Program-made: the position numbers and the translations under genes
Shown: positions 1 through 11,889 of the stretch, in pieces
Layout: every line of letters starts with the position of its first letter
Numbering within the stretch: the stretch's first letter is position 1
Source of the DNA: Camelus bactrianus
Lineage: Eukaryota; Chordata; Mammalia; Artiodactyla; Camelidae
Assembly: GCF_048773025.1 (NCBI RefSeq)
Contig: NC_133562.1
Location: forward strand, 22,735,001 to 22,799,000
DNA: 64,000 nt
Reading direction: 5' to 3'
Notes under the pieces: generated by a model
Seen by the model: the letters and a program-made list of their open reading frames with translations, nothing else
What the model was told of the DNA's origin: nothing
Database searches by the model: none

Positions 1-735
1 TCAGGATGATGCTGGCCCTGAAGAATGAGTTCAGAAGTATTCCTTCTTATTCAACTTTTGGGAATAGTTTCAGAAAGATAGATATTAATTCTTTTTAAAT
101 ATTTGCTAGAATTCACCTGTGAATCCATATGGACTTTAATTTGTTGGAAACTTTTATTTTTAAATTATCGATTAAATTTTTACTGTTAGTCAGTCTGTTC
201 ATATTTTCTGTTTCTACCTTTTTCACTATTGGGAGATTGTGTGTTTTTAAAAATGTATTTAATTTTTCCTAATCTATCCATTTTAGTGGCATACAATTGC
301 TTGCAGTAATCTCTTATGATTCTTTGTATTTCTGTGGTGTTTATTGTAATTTCTCCTCTTTCATTTCTGATTTTATTGACTTTGACCCTCCTTTTTTTCT
401 TGATGAGTTTGGCTAAAGGTTAGTCAGTTTTGTTTATCTTTTGAAAGAATCAGCTCTTCTTTTTTTTCATTATTTTATTTATTTCTACACTGATCTTTAT
501 TATTTCTATTCTTCTACTAACTTTGTGTTTTGTTTGTTTTTGTTTTCTTTAGTTCCTTTAGGTATAAAGTTAGATTGTTTATTTGAGATGTTTCTTGTTT
601 CCCAACAAGAGCCATCAACTTTCATTTTAGGATTGCTTATTCTGCACTCCATAGATTATTTTTTTAAGTCACTATACTTTTATTTCAGATGTAGTGCATT
701 TTTGCTTGACTTTTATTTTGAAGACTGTTTCTATC
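1..735 (-). repeat. LINE-1 ORF2 fragment (antisense)
   Basis: Read on the minus strand this AT-rich block resembles the middle of mammalian L1 ORF2 (reverse transcriptase region). The reverse-strand phrases around 100-130 and 590-650 match recalled ORF2 sequence. All frames are broken. It may be the ORF2 remainder of the L1 whose ORF1 lies at 1.2-1.9 kb, but about 500 bp of unassigned sequence separates them. It also runs off the left edge of the window. Confidence 0.6.
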
Positions 736-739
736 TCTG

Positions 740-1240
740 AAAAATGAAGATTTTATTTAGTTTAAATTCCATGTGCTCGTTTAGCATGAATCTACTTATA
801 AGTATGTTAAGAGCAGAAGTTATATTGTACTCACTTTTGCTTCTTAATTTCTCCCCAAGCATCAAACACAACCCCAAAGCAGTACAATAATAGAGTGCTA
901 AATTAATCTATTTTCTGTGGATATGTCTAAAAGAAAAATCATATTTCTGAGTAAGGATCACAATCCATCTGGGAGAGCTGATTTGAATCAGGAGATCTTT
1001 CTTATTCACAAAGAGTTCCACATAGCAGTGGCTAAAGCATGGTCTCCAGAGACATTCTGTTTTTAAATCCTGTCTGTCACTTGCAAGCTAAGAGTTCATG
1101 GAAATTTTATAGTATCTCTCTGTTTCTCAAATTCCTTAACTGGAAAGCAATGGAGCATAAAAAAGTACATAGTTGATGCAAAAATTGAGTTAAAATACAT
1201 AAAGCTCTTAGAATGGTGTCTCTCTCTTTTTTTTTTTCTT
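740..1240. other. Unassigned stretch between L1 pieces
   Basis: No ORF of note, no recognised repeat and no RNA gene. The sequence is ordinary AT-rich DNA. It could be diverged L1 or genomic sequence left between two insertions. Confidence 0.4.
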
Positions 1241-1925
1241 TTTTGTAAATGGTAAGACATTTATGTGTTAGTTATTATCATTTTATTATACAGTCATATT
1301 TATACAAATATTCTATATCCTGGACCTGGGTGTCTGTTTCCTTTTCCAGTATAGGGAAGTTTTCAGCTATTATGTCTTCAAATGTGTTCTCTGCTCCTTC
1401 CTCTGTCTCTGCTCCTTCTGGACCCTTATACTGTGACTATTATTATGCTTGATGTTGTCACCAAGGCCTCTTAAGCTGTCCTCACTTCTTTTATTCTTTT
1501 CTCTTTTTCTGTTCAGCTTTAATGATTTCTGCCACTCTATCCTCCAGCTCACTAAACTGTTCCTTTGTATCATCTAATCTACTTTTGATTCCATGTAGTA
1601 CATTTTTAATTTCAGTTATTGTAGTCTTCCTGTTCAATTCTTCTTAATGTTTTCTAGCTCTTTGTTGAAAACGCCTAACTTCTCACTCTGTTCATTTAAT
1701 TTTTTCCAGTTCTTTGATTATCTTTATGATCATTAACTTGAACTCTTCATCACATAGATTGCTAATCCCTAGTTCAATTACTTCTTCTCCTGGAGTTTTA
1801 TCTTTTTGCTTCTTTTGAAATGTATTTCTCTGTCACCTCATTTCACCTAATTTGCTATTTTTATTTATATGTAGTTGGTAGATTGTTTGCCTTTTCTGAA
1901 CTTGGAGAGTTTGCCATTTGTAGGG
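1240..1925 (-). repeat. L1 ORF1 remnant, element B (antisense)
   Basis: The minus strand gives Lys/Glu/Arg-rich fragments typical of the L1 ORF1 coiled-coil and adjoining region. Plus-strand landmarks include the reverse complement of the 'GNFPxLGxxxDxQxQ'-like segment near 1320-1360. The frame is broken several times. It is followed, in L1 sense, by nothing that continues cleanly into ORF2. The 5' UTR of the same element lies immediately to its right (1.93-2.80 kb), which fixes the orientation. Confidence 0.65.
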
Positions 1926-2800
1926 GATGTCCCACGCGTCCCAACAGCGCACTCCCCTCTGGTCACCAGAGCTATATTTTCATGTGGACTGCAGGGCTTC
2001 TCCTGTTGTGCAGCCTGACTAATGTAGGCAGTCAGACAGTAGGAGCTGTACGCTGGTTCAGTTGGTTACCAGGTCCTACCTTGTACACAGGCCAGCATCC
2101 ACTGGTGGGCAGAGCTGGATCAGGAGACAATTGGCTGCAGAGTCCCTGGATGTTCCAAGTCTAGTGCTGGCCCTCTGATGGGCGGAGTTGGGTTCTAGGA
2201 TGGATGGTTGTGTCCTGGGATTCTGGATTTGGTCTTGCCTGCTGAAGTGTGGGACTGGTTTCTGACGCAGCTTGGATGCAGTGTGTGGGGTGTCCCAAGC
2301 TGATGTCAGCCCACGGGTGAGTGGGGCTGGATCCCAGGGTGGCTGGCTTTGTGGTACCAAGTGTCTTAGAACTGGTGTTGGCCTGCTGTTGGGCACTGCC
2401 AGGGCCCAGGAGTCTCCTGGACTAGTGCCAGCCCACCGGTGGGCAGAATCAGGTCCTGGATTCTCTGCTGCAGGTCCCTGGTTGTCCTGTAGTTGATGTC
2501 GACTTGCTGGTGGGTGGGCCCCAATCCCAGAGTGGTGGGCTGAGGTTCTCAAGATGTCCTAGAACTGGCATTGACTTGCTAGTGGGCAGGGTCAGGACCC
2601 AGGGCATTCCAGAGTTTGTGCCAGGCTTCTGCTGGGTCTGCTGGGTCCTGACATGGCAAACTGAAGGGCTACAGTGGTCCTGGGGCTGGTTTCCAACTGT
2701 GTGTGGCAGGCCAGGAGATCATGGGGCTGGTGCCTGCCCACTGGTGGATGGAGTCAGATTCTGGGATCTCTGTAACCTCCCTACTAGCTTTGTAAGTGGT
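1925..2800 (-). repeat. GC-rich L1 5' UTR of element B, with irregular tandem units
   Basis: This abruptly GC-rich block (long open frames on both strands are by-products of composition) sits directly upstream of the ORF1 remnant in L1 sense. A recurring phrase of the type ctggtgggcagagctgg appears near 2100, 2173, 2430, 2508, 2579 and 2740, about 70-80 bp apart where adjacent units survive. Tandem units in an L1 5' UTR are known as promoter monomers in rodents. Calling these monomers in this lineage is inference. Confidence 0.6.
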
Positions 2801-2879
2801 TGATTTACTCCCTTTATTATATTTGCCTTTAGCAGTGAGATTTTTTTTTCTTTTATAATTTTCATATTTCATTTATGCC

Positions 2880-3400
2880 CTTTCTTTTTCCACTTAAAAA
2901 ATTTCCTTTAACTTTTCCTGTAAAGTTGGTTTCATGCTGCTCAACTCCTAGCTTTTCCTTGTGTGTAAAACTCTTCATCTCTCCTTCAATTCTGAATGAT
3001 AACCTTGCCAGGTAGAGTATTCTTGGTTGTATTTTTTTTTCCCCCTTTCAACACTGACTACTGTTCATTCCATTCTGGCCTGCAAAATTTCTGTTGAAAA
3101 GTTAGCTGACAGTCTGTAACATAATGTTGCTTTACTCTTGATACTTTGAAGATTCTCTCTTTATATTTAATTGTTGACATTTTATTTATAATGTTCCTTG
3201 GTGTAGGCCACTTTAGGTTAATCTGTTTGGACCTCTCTGTACTTCCCATACCTGGATATGTGTCTTTTCCTAGGTTCTGGAAGTTTTCAGTAAGCATTTC
3301 TTCAAATAATTCGGTGTTCCTTTCTTCTTCATCTCAGACCTCTATAAAGTGAATGTTAGCACCCTCGATGTTTTGTCTGAGGTTCATAAAATTACCCTCA
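2880..3400 (-). repeat. L1 ORF1 C-terminal half, element A (antisense)
   Basis: On the minus strand the peptide around 3058-3297 runs ENFQNLGKDT, then INKMSTIKYKERIFKVSR, then LTFQQKFCRPEWNE. This is the order of the L1 ORF1 RNA-binding and C-terminal domain (ENFPNLGKE, IIIKMSKVKDKERILKAAREK, LSADFSAETLQARREWN). The very C-terminal segment is recognisable near 2935-3010. The rest of ORF1 lies beyond an inserted L1 at 3.84-4.22 kb. Confidence 0.8.
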
Positions 3401-3408
3401 AGTTTTTA

Positions 3409-3826
3409 CTCTTTTTTTATATATATTTTTATTGGAGTATAGTCAGTTTACAAGGTTGTGTCAATTTCTGGGGTACAGCACAATAGTTCAGTCATATAGG
3501 AACATACGTATATTCATTTTCATATTCTTTTTCACCATAAGTTACTATAAGATACTGAATATAGCTCTCTGTGCTATACACTAAAAACTTGTTGTTTATC
3601 TATTTTACATATATTAGTTAGTGTCTGAAAATCTCAAACTCCTAATTTATCGCTTCCCACCCTCTTCCCCTGCTGATAACCATATATTTGTTTTCTGTGT
3701 CTGTGTGTCTGTTTCTGTTTTGCAAATAAGTTCATTTGTCTTTTTTTTTTTTTTTTTTTTTTTTAGGTTCCACATATAAGTAGTATCATATGGTATTTTT
3801 CTTTCTCTTTCTGGCTTACTTCACTT
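3409..3826 (-). mobile_element. 5'-truncated young L1 3' end inserted in L1 ORF1
   Basis: In minus sense this is the tail of L1 ORF2 (a segment encoding about 'EVSQKEKEKYH'), then the 3' UTR, ending in an AATAAA-containing A-rich tail. It interrupts the ORF1 of element A. Flanks show an imperfect duplication, CCTCAAGTTTTTA at 3396-3408 and CCTCAAATTTTAA at 3827-3839 (11 of 13 identical). That is what L1-type target-primed insertion leaves. Confidence 0.8.
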
Positions 3827-3839
3827 CCTCAAATTTTAA

Positions 3840-4225
3840 AATTATTACTATTTTTTTTTTCTGTTCAACTTGGGTGATCTTCACAACTCTGTTATCCAAA
3901 TAGCTGATCCATTCTTCTGTATCATCTAACCCATGGCTGGTTTCCCTTTCTGTATTTTTTATTTTAGTTACTGTATCTTTTAGCTCTGATTTTGTTCACT
4001 GAAGTTCTCACTTCGTTCAGCCGTTCTCCTCCTTTGGTCAGTGGGCATCCTTATAATCATTACCTTGAACTCTTTATTAAGTAGATTTCTTATCTCCATT
4101 TTATTCAGTCTTTTTCTGAGATTTTGTCTTATTCTTTTGCTTGTAACATATATCTCTCTCTTCTTGCTTGATTTTCTGTGTCTATTTCCATGTATCAAGT
4201 AGGTCTGTTATGTCTCCCAATTTTG
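3840..4225 (-). repeat. L1 ORF1 N-terminal part, element A (antisense)
   Basis: The minus-strand frame 3980-4198 is Lys/Arg-rich with the pattern of the L1 ORF1 N-terminus and start of the coiled coil. It continues, across the inserted L1, the ORF1 C-terminal half at 2.88-3.40 kb. Confidence 0.65.
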
Positions 4226-4895
4226 GAGAAGTGGACTTATGTAGGTTATACAGGGCCCAGAAGCATGCTCCTTTTTGGCCATCAGAGCTAGATTCTCTAG
4301 AGTCACCCCCTATATGGAGTTCTTGCACCCTACTGTTGTGGGGGGAGAATGGCACAAGATCACAGAAATGGCTATATCCAGTGTCTCAGTCCCCAGGGGA
4401 GTCCCAGTTGCCTCCTGCCTCTCTTGGAGGTTCTCTAAGATCAGCAAAGGAGTCTGATTCATGCACCTTTCAAACTGATGTCTCTGTGCTGGGACTCAGA
4501 GCATGTGAGATTTTTGCATATGCCCTTTAAGAACGAAATGTCAGTTTCCTGCAGTCCTCCAGCTCTCCCAAACATAAGCCCTGCTGTTTTTGAATGCCAG
4601 CCTCTTTGGGAACTCATCATCCTGGTGCTGGGGAGGGACTCCGTCCCCTCACTCCTCAGGGAGGACCTCTTCAATTGTGATATTCCTACTGCTTGCGGAC
4701 CACCAACCCAAGGGTGTGAGTCCTGGCTAGAAAGTGTCTCCACCCTCTTACACATCCCATTACGGCTCCTTCTTTGCATGTTTAGTTACAGAGAATGTTT
4801 TCTTCTAGTCTTAAATTTATTCTCAGTAACTCAGGAATTTTGGCGTGTCTGTGGGAACAGGTGAGCTCAGGGTCTTCCTACCCTATCTTGATCCA
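4225..4895 (-). repeat. L1 5' UTR and 5' end, element A
   Basis: This GC-richer block closely resembles the L1 5' UTRs at 8.2-9.1 kb (opposite strand) and 48.0-48.6 kb. The last bases, near 4860-4895, are the reverse complement of a 5' end with the form 'aagatag...aggaagaccctgagctcac', the start of this L1 family. The 5' end therefore appears complete. The long open frames here are UTR, not genes. Confidence 0.75.
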
Positions 4896-4919
4896 CGATT
4901 TAGGCTTTGCTTTGTTTAT

Positions 4920-5634
4920 AGCCATTTTTTTTTTAATTTAACATTTTAAATTATCATATGAGAAATTGATTTTTTTTCTTTTTCCTATGGTTCTATGAAT
5001 TTTAACACATGTAAAAAAATTCATTTAATCACTAACAAAATTAAGATACATTTCCATCACTCCAAAAGACTTCCTTGTGGCATATCTTTATTGCTCTATT
5101 CCCCTCAACTATAAACCCTAGGAACCAATGATATGTTCTTTTTCACTATAGTTTTGTCTTTTTGGGAATGTTACATAAATAGAATCATACAGTATATACC
5201 TTGTATCCATATAAATGAAATAACACAACATGAATAATGGCTTTCTTTTACTCATCATAGCATCTTTTCAGAGTCATTCAACTATTGCATGTACTATTAG
5301 CTTGATCATTTTTATTGCTGAGTGGTATTAAATTTTATGGATAAACCACAGTTTATCATTAATCCAATGAAGGGCATTTTGGTCGTTTCCAGTTTTTAGC
5401 TATTACAAATAACACCGCTAGAAACAATCATTTCCCAAAAAATTGTGTAAATTTAAACTTTTGTTTCTCTAGAGTAAATACTCAGGAGTCGTACAGATGG
5501 GTCGTATGGTAAGTTTATGTTTCATTTAATAAGAAACTGCAAAACCATTTTCCAAAGTGTTTTGCATTTTTGTCAGTAATACACAAAGTTATAGTTACTT
5601 TACATCTTCGCCAGCAGTTGGTATTGTCAGCACT
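4920..5634 (-). repeat. Old L1 3' region (antisense)
   Basis: In minus sense this resembles the end of ORF2 and the 3' part of an older, diverged L1. The block near 5285-5470 corresponds to the ORF2 C-terminal segment read backwards. It resumes at 6.09 kb after a nested L1. Confidence 0.55.
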
Positions 5635-5644
5635 TTTTTTAATT

Positions 5645-6090
5645 CAGTTATAGTCAGTTTACAATGTTGTGTCAATTTCCAGTGCAGAGCACAATTTTTC
5701 AGTTATACATGAACATACATATATTCATTGTCACATTCTTTTTCCCTGTGAGTTACCGCAAGATCTTGTATATGTTTCCCTGTGCTACACAGTATAATCT
5801 TGTTTATCTATTCTACATATGCCTGTCAGTATCTACAGATTTCTAACTCCCAGTCTGTCCCTTCCCACCCCCCTCCCCTCTGGCAACAACAAGTTTGTTT
5901 TCTATGTCTATGAGTCTGTTTCTGTTTTGTATTTATGTTCATTTGTCTTTTTCTTTCTTTCTTTCATCTTTTTTTTTCTTTTTTTAGATTCCACATATGA
6001 GTGATCTCATATGGTATTTTTCTTTCTTTTTCTGGCTTACTTCACTTAGAATGACATTCTCCAGGGACATCCATGTTGCTGCAAATGGTG
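5645..6090 (-). mobile_element. 5'-truncated young L1 3' end nested in old L1
   Basis: This is the reverse complement of the family's 3' end: ORF2 tail near 6030-6060, 3' UTR, AATAAA and A-rich tail at the left. TTTTTTAATT at 5635-5644 recurs at 6091-6100, a 10-bp target duplication. Closing the gap restores a plausible old-L1 sequence. The open frames at 5664-5846 and 5819-6004 are antisense shadows of this element. Confidence 0.85.
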
Positions 6091-6215
6091 TTTTTTAATT
6101 TTAGTCTTTCTTCTACTTGTCTTTCACATTTTGGTTTTAATTTGCATTTCTTTAATGGCCAATAATATTGAATTTTTTTTTCATGTGCTTACATCCATAT
6201 ATCATTTTTGGTAGA

Positions 6216-6490
6216 ATGTCAAAAGATAAATTGAGGATCATTAAATTTTTTTGAAGAATTTATTTGAGCATACATCAGTTCATTTGGGGCAGCACTGAAA
6301 TGAAAGTAGTTGGGAGTGCTCCGCCAACAGATGTAGCAAATTGTTTTCTTATAGAGAAGATTAGGAAGCGAAGCAAAGCAATTTTTTGATGGTCTATATT
6401 GTGAGTGATTGTCTTATTAAAGATGAGTTTGCTGTTTACGATTGGTTGTTCTTAAGTTTTACCTTCTCGCATCCTAGTGCGTTGGCTCTG
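6216..6490 (-). repeat. Possible solo LTR of an endogenous retrovirus (fossil)
   Basis: The block starts TGTCAAAAG, with the reverse complement ending CTTTTGACA as an LTR would, and has an AATAAA-type signal near that end in minus sense. It resembles a mammalian ERV LTR, but I cannot name the family and the right boundary is approximate. It lies within old L1 sequence. Old by its divergence. Confidence 0.35.
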
Positions 6491-6574
6491 CCTTAGCTTT
6501 GGGTTTGCTTATGTAGGTTACCAAGGCATTAGAGCCCTGGTCTTCTTGCCTTCTTGTTTAGTGACATTCACGCT

Positions 6575-6730
6575 GTCCAAGTACTTTACTATTTTAAAAA
6601 ATTGGACTGTTCATTTTGTTATTGCTGAGTTTTGGGATTTCTCAGTATGTCCTGGTGGAATACACTGTGTGATTTGCAAACGTTTTCTTCCAATCTGTAG
6701 CTTGTATCTGAATTTCTCTAGACTGTGCCT
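6575..6730 (-). repeat. Old L1 ORF2 scrap (antisense)
   Basis: This short block matches, in minus sense, the L1 ORF2 C-terminal region: the segment read on the plus strand as 'gatttgcaaacgttttcttc' with its neighbours. It probably belongs to the same old L1 as 4.92-5.63 kb. Confidence 0.5.
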
Positions 6731-6759
6731 TCAAAGATGAATGACAGAGAATAGAAAGG

Positions 6760-8005
6760 TTTTGAGGATAATTTGAACTCTGGTCCTTGCTTTTGCCACA
6801 ACATCCCTCAGCCAGATAGCCCAGTGTAAGACAGAAATTTTACTCAATGGTGGTCCTTGGTATAAAAATGAAAAAATATTGTCTTCAGCATTTGTCTATT
6901 TACTCTCTACATTTCTTCTTTTTCCTTCTTCACCTTTCCAGCATCCAGAACTGCTAAAATTTACAACCCAGCACCCTGGGTGAAGTACAGAATTTACCTA
7001 CAACACAAACTTTACTTCCTCTTTACTTTTCGCACCTTGAACTTTCTTGGGATTTTCCCTGCTCTTGTTTATCTGATTAGATTCAATTCAGCATTAGGTC
7101 ATAATGGCTTTCTGCACTTGCTCCCTTCATGTACCATATATAATTTAATAGATACATTGTTTGCAAAGCCACCTAAAGAAGTAAGCGACATGAGCTTTGT
7201 AAGGAAAAGATGGAAATATTTTTAAATTTCATGGTGGAGGACACTACATGCACCATCACACTGGCAGTTCTATCTTGTAAGGATTTGCCTCTGTCTTGAT
7301 AATTTTCTCAGTTTGTCTTTCAGTTAAATTTTCTCCATGATTAGAAGACATACTTTTTCTCTATGTCAGAGTATTTTGAAGTCATGAGCAGCTAGAAAAA
7401 TTCAGATGACTCTTAGAGACAAGAGATCAAAAAGGCAAGAGTGAAAGCAGTTTTCCTTTGTTGTTTCTGCGTGCCCTTCAATAACTCTGGTATCAAAACT
7501 AAAATATGAGAACAAAAAATGATAATAGATTCCAGAATACAAATTATGCACTTTGACCCAGGATGAGACTAAAAAAACATTGCATGCTGCTTGAAATGTA
7601 CAATTTAATTGCATAATTTTCTGTAGTCTCATGCAATGGAAAGTATTTGAGCCTTAATAAATAAATGCTGTAGGTTTGAAGCACAATGTTTAATAAACGA
7701 AGTACCTATTTGAGTAAATCCCTTTAGTATTGGGATACCAATGTGTTGAGCCCTTTCAGAATTGGATTATTATTAAATTATTATTATTGAATTATTATTA
7801 AAGAGCATATTGTGAGGAGGCACTGCTCAAATCCTTTGAATCATACTTCCTTATAATTTTTCCTAGTGAAGTTTCAAGATCAATAACAACCAAAGCATTC
7901 TCTTGCTATGGACTCCTTATCAGTAAGGACTTGACATTCACTCCCAGTACAGTAAAGGGCACCCTTATGTAGATGCTCAGAAGTTAATAATATTACCACC
8001 CATAT
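6760..8005. other. Unassigned AT-rich sequence
   Basis: No recognised gene or repeat, apart from a short ATT-rich run near 7765-7800. The open frames at 6980-7225 (+) and 7402-7632 (-) match nothing I know, have no splice context and look like chance. Confidence 0.4.
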
Positions 8006-8009
8006 TGTA

Positions 8010-8195
8010 CATATGCTTCCTACAAAAGAATCATTCAGATCTAAAGACACACACAACTTAAAAGTGAGGGGATGGAAAAGGTATTCTATGCAAATGGAAA
8101 TGAAAAATAAGCTGGGGTTGCAATACTTATATCAGAGAAAACAGACTTTTTAAAACAAAGTCTGTAATAAGAGACAAAGAAGGACATTACTGAAC
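8010..8195 (+). repeat. L1 ORF2 endonuclease-region fragment
   Basis: In sense orientation this matches the L1 ORF2 stretch around 'aaagtgaggggatgg' to 'agagacaaagaaggacatta', near the end of the endonuclease domain. It stops exactly where a fresh L1 5' end begins, so a second L1 seems to have landed beside or inside it. Confidence 0.7.
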
Positions 8196-11100
8196 ATGCC
8201 AGGGAGGTGGCCAAGATGGCAGAGGAGGAAGACCCTGAGCTCAGCTCCTCCCATGGGTATACCAAAAGGACAACTATTTACAGAGCAACTATCGATGAGA
8301 ATGGCCTGAAGACTATCAGGAAATATTTTTCATAACTAAAGATATAAAGAAGGAACTGCAATGAGATGAGCAGGACAAGTAGGAACGTGGTATAGTCAAG
8401 ACCCACACCTTTGGGCAGGCAACCCACCAGTGGGAGGACAACCGCAGTTGACGAGGTTCTCCCCAAGGAGTGAGGGATCCAAGCCTCACATTGAGCTCTC
8501 AAGTCTGGGGGCTCCACACCAGGAAGATGAGCCCCCAGAACTTCTAACATTGAAGCCCAGAGGGCCTCAATGGGGAGCTGTAGAAAACAGAGACACCTGT
8601 CTTAAAGGGCTACACAAAATTTCACACTCTCAGTGCAAGGACAATATCTTGCAAGGAGCCTAGGTCAATCTCATTAGCTGATGTTGGAGAGTATTTTTGA
8701 GAAGCAGGAGGCAACTGGAATTGCCCCTGGGGATATATATGCTGGCAGTGGTCATGTTTGGAACCTCATTTTGCCAGAGGACACTGGTGCTGGCAAGCAT
8801 AATTTTGGAGCCATCCCAGTAGCCCATTAGTGCCTGTGACTTACCCACCAAACAGCCTGGGGACACCAATCCCAGGACTCCCAGGCTAAGCAGCCACCCA
8901 TGTGAGGGTTAACCCCAACCACCAGCAGGCTGACAACCTCTACATGAGAAAGACCCTGACAAGCAACAAGGCCAGCAGCATGCCCTGCTCACCAGCTCAA
9001 ATACAGTCTTTGTCCCCAACACAGTAGAATGACCCACACAGCCCACACAGGGGGTGCCTTCAGAGAATGAAGTTCTAATGACCAGAGAGGGTGCTGCTGG
9101 ACCCTATAGGATGTAAGGCCATTTCTCCAAGATGGAGGAAGTGTAACAAACCTACCTAATACACAGAAATAAAAACAGAGAGTAAGGCAAAATGAGAAGA
9201 CAGAAAAGTATATTAAAAATGAAAGAACAAGATAAACCCCAGAAGAAGAACTAAGCGAACTAGGGATAAGCAGTCTACTAGAGGAAAAGTTCAATGTCAT
9301 TATCATAAAGATGCTCATCAGACTTGGGAGAAGAATGGATGAGCCGATTGAGAATTTTTTTTAAATTAGAAAATATAAAGAAAAGCCAAACAGAGCTGAG
9401 GAATATAATAACTAAAAAAAAAAAAAAGACACTGGAAGGAATCAACAGTAGATTAAAAGGTTCAGAGGAACAAATGAGAGAGAGTAGTGGGAATTCTTCT
9501 GTCACCCACGCTGAAAGAAAAAATATTTCTTAAAAATTGAAAATAGTTTAAGAGGCCTCTGAGATAACAAGTGTATGACATTTGCACAGTAGGGGTCCCA
9601 GAAGGAGAAGAGGGTGAGAAAGGAGCAAAGAACTCAATAGAGGAGACAATCGCTGAAAACTTCCATAACCTGGGAGAGGAAATAGACATCCAGGTCCAGG
9701 AAGCACAGAAAGAAACAAACAAGATGGACTCAAAAGTGTCCACACCGAGACCCATTATAATTAAGATGACAAAAAGTGAAGAAAAAGAGAATCTTCCAAG
9801 TAGCAAAGGAAAAACAGTTACATGATGACTAGATATGATATATAGAAAATTTTAAAGACACCAAAAAAACTATTAGAACTAATAAATGAATTTAGCAATG
9901 GTGCAAGGAACTAAATTAATATATAGAAATCTGTTGCATTTCCACACACTGAGAGCAAATAATCAGAAAGAGGAATGAAGGAAACTGTTCACAATTGCCA
10001 TCGAAAAGAATAAAATAGGTAGGAACAGATCTATCCAAGATGTTAAAAGACCTGTACTAGAAAAACTATTTCAATGATGAAAGAAATTGGAAACAACACA
10101 AACAAATAGAAAGATATTCCATGCTCACGGATTGGAAAATTAATACTGTTTAGATGACCATACTACCCAAGGCAATGTACAGAATCCATGCACTCCCTAT
10201 CAGAATAGCAAAGATATCTTTCACAGAACCAGAACATATAATTCTAAAATTTGTGTGGAATCACAAAAGACCCTGAAAATCCAAGACAATCTTGAGAAAG
10301 AACAAAGCTGGAGGTAGCACACTCCCTGATTTCAAATTCTCCTATAAATACAGTCATCAAAATAAAATTTGGTACTGGCACAAACATAACACATAGATGC
10401 ATGGGACAAAATTGAGAGCCCAGGAATAAACCCATGCTTATATGGTCACTTAATCTACAGCGAAGGTGGCAGGAATATATAACTGGGAAAAGACAGCCTC
10501 TTCAATAAACAGTGTTGTGAAAACTGGACAGCTACATGCAAAAGAATCAAACTGGACTATGTTCTTACCCTGTATACTTAGATGTGAGACTTAGATGTGA
10601 GACCTGAAACCATAAACTCCTAGAAGAAAATAGAGGCGATTTGCTTTTTGACATTGGTCTTATTAATATTTTTGGGGGGTGTCTCCTCAGGCGATGGCAA
10701 CAAAAGCAAAAACAAACAACTGGGACTGTAGTCAAACTAAAACTCTTTCGCACAGTGATGGAAACTATCAACAAAATGAGAACCTACTGAATAGGAGGAA
10801 ATATTTGCAAATGATGTATCCAATAAGGGTTTAGTATCCAAAATTTACAAAGAATTCATGCAACTCAAAATTCAAAAAAAAAAAAACCCAAAAAACACAA
10901 CAACAGCGACAACAACAACAAAAATCCAAGCAACTCAAGTAACAAGCAGGAGGTCTTAACAGCTGTTTTTCCAAAGATGGCCAACAGACATGAAAATTTG
11001 CTCAACATCACTAATCATCAAGGAAGTACAAATCAAAGCCATGATGACATATCACTTCACACTCATCAGACTGGATATCCTTAAATTATAACATTAAATT

Positions 11101-11880
11101 AAAGTATAACAGATTACAAGTGTTGGCACAATTCGAGAAAAGGTAACTGTCCTGCACTCTTGGTGGGGCTGTAAATTGGTAAAGCCACTGTGGAAAACAG
11201 TATGGAGGTTCCACAAAAATTAATGATAAAACTGCTGTATGATCCAATAGTTTTACTCCTAGGTATAGTAAACAAATCAAAAACAAAAACAGAATCAAAA
11301 ACACTCATTTGAAATGGTATATCCACCCCAATATTCACTGCAGCATTAATTACAATAGCCAAGATATGGAAGCAGGCTAAGTCTCCATCAATGAGAGATG
11401 GATGGACATAGATACACAATGAAACATTACTCAGCCATAAGAAAAATGAAATATTGCCATTTGGCACAACATGGATAGATCTAGAAGGTTTCATGCTAAG
11501 TGAAATAAGTCAGACAGAGAAAGCAAGTGCCCCATGAGAGCTCACTCAGATGTGGAATCTAAAAAACAAAACAAGACTCATAGATACATAGAACAAACAG
11601 GTAGTTGCCAGAATAAAGGAGGTGGGTGAGTGAGTTTATCTCTAATAGATGAACGAGATTAAGAGGTACAACCCCCCAAGTCCTATTATAATAAGTCACG
11701 GGATGTCATGTACATGATAAAAAAGATGGTCAATAATATTGTAATAACTTTGTATGAAGACAGATGGTTACTGGACTTTCTGGGGTGATTATTTCATATT
11801 TAATGCAAATGTCAAAATGTTACATAGTAAGCCTCAAACTAACATAATATTGTACATCAACTATATTTCCGTTTAAACAG
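8196..11880 (+). mobile_element. L1 with 5' end but most of ORF2 deleted (element C)
   Basis: The 5' UTR opens with 'ggaggtggccaagatggc' at about 8200 and runs to about 9150. ORF1 remnants follow at 9150-9830, with a coiled-coil-type frame at 9324-9533 and a C-terminal-type frame at 9571-9825 (ENFHNLGEEIDIQVQEAQ, IIIKMTKSEEKENL). At about 9830 the sequence jumps to the late part of ORF2, continuous in homology to about 11,560, then 3' UTR to about 11,880. The endonuclease and most of the reverse transcriptase region are missing, and what is left is frameshifted. It cannot be autonomous. Confidence 0.8.
9150..9830 (+). pseudogene. L1 ORF1 remnant of element C
   Basis: ORF1 encodes the L1 RNA-binding chaperone. 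Two frames survive. The first (9324-9533) is a charged helical segment (MGEEWMSRLRIFFKLENIKK). The second (9571-9825) covers the start of the RRM and C-terminal domain, and ends at the join to ORF2. An A-rich expansion near 9414-9427 and later stops separate the pieces. The normal ORF1 C-terminus, with the conserved REKQ..V.Y region onward, is absent because the element jumps to ORF2 there. Confidence 0.7.
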
Positions 11881-11889
11881 GTAACATTT

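Noticed and set aside
1820-2803. Open frames of 60-158 codons on both strands
   Set aside because: Same reason: L1 5' UTR tandem units of element B, not coding sequence.
5664-6004. Short hydrophobic frames resembling membrane peptides
   Set aside because: Antisense translation of the L1 3' UTR. The same peptides recur at 42.8, 46.3 and 52.9-53.2 kb wherever that UTR is present.
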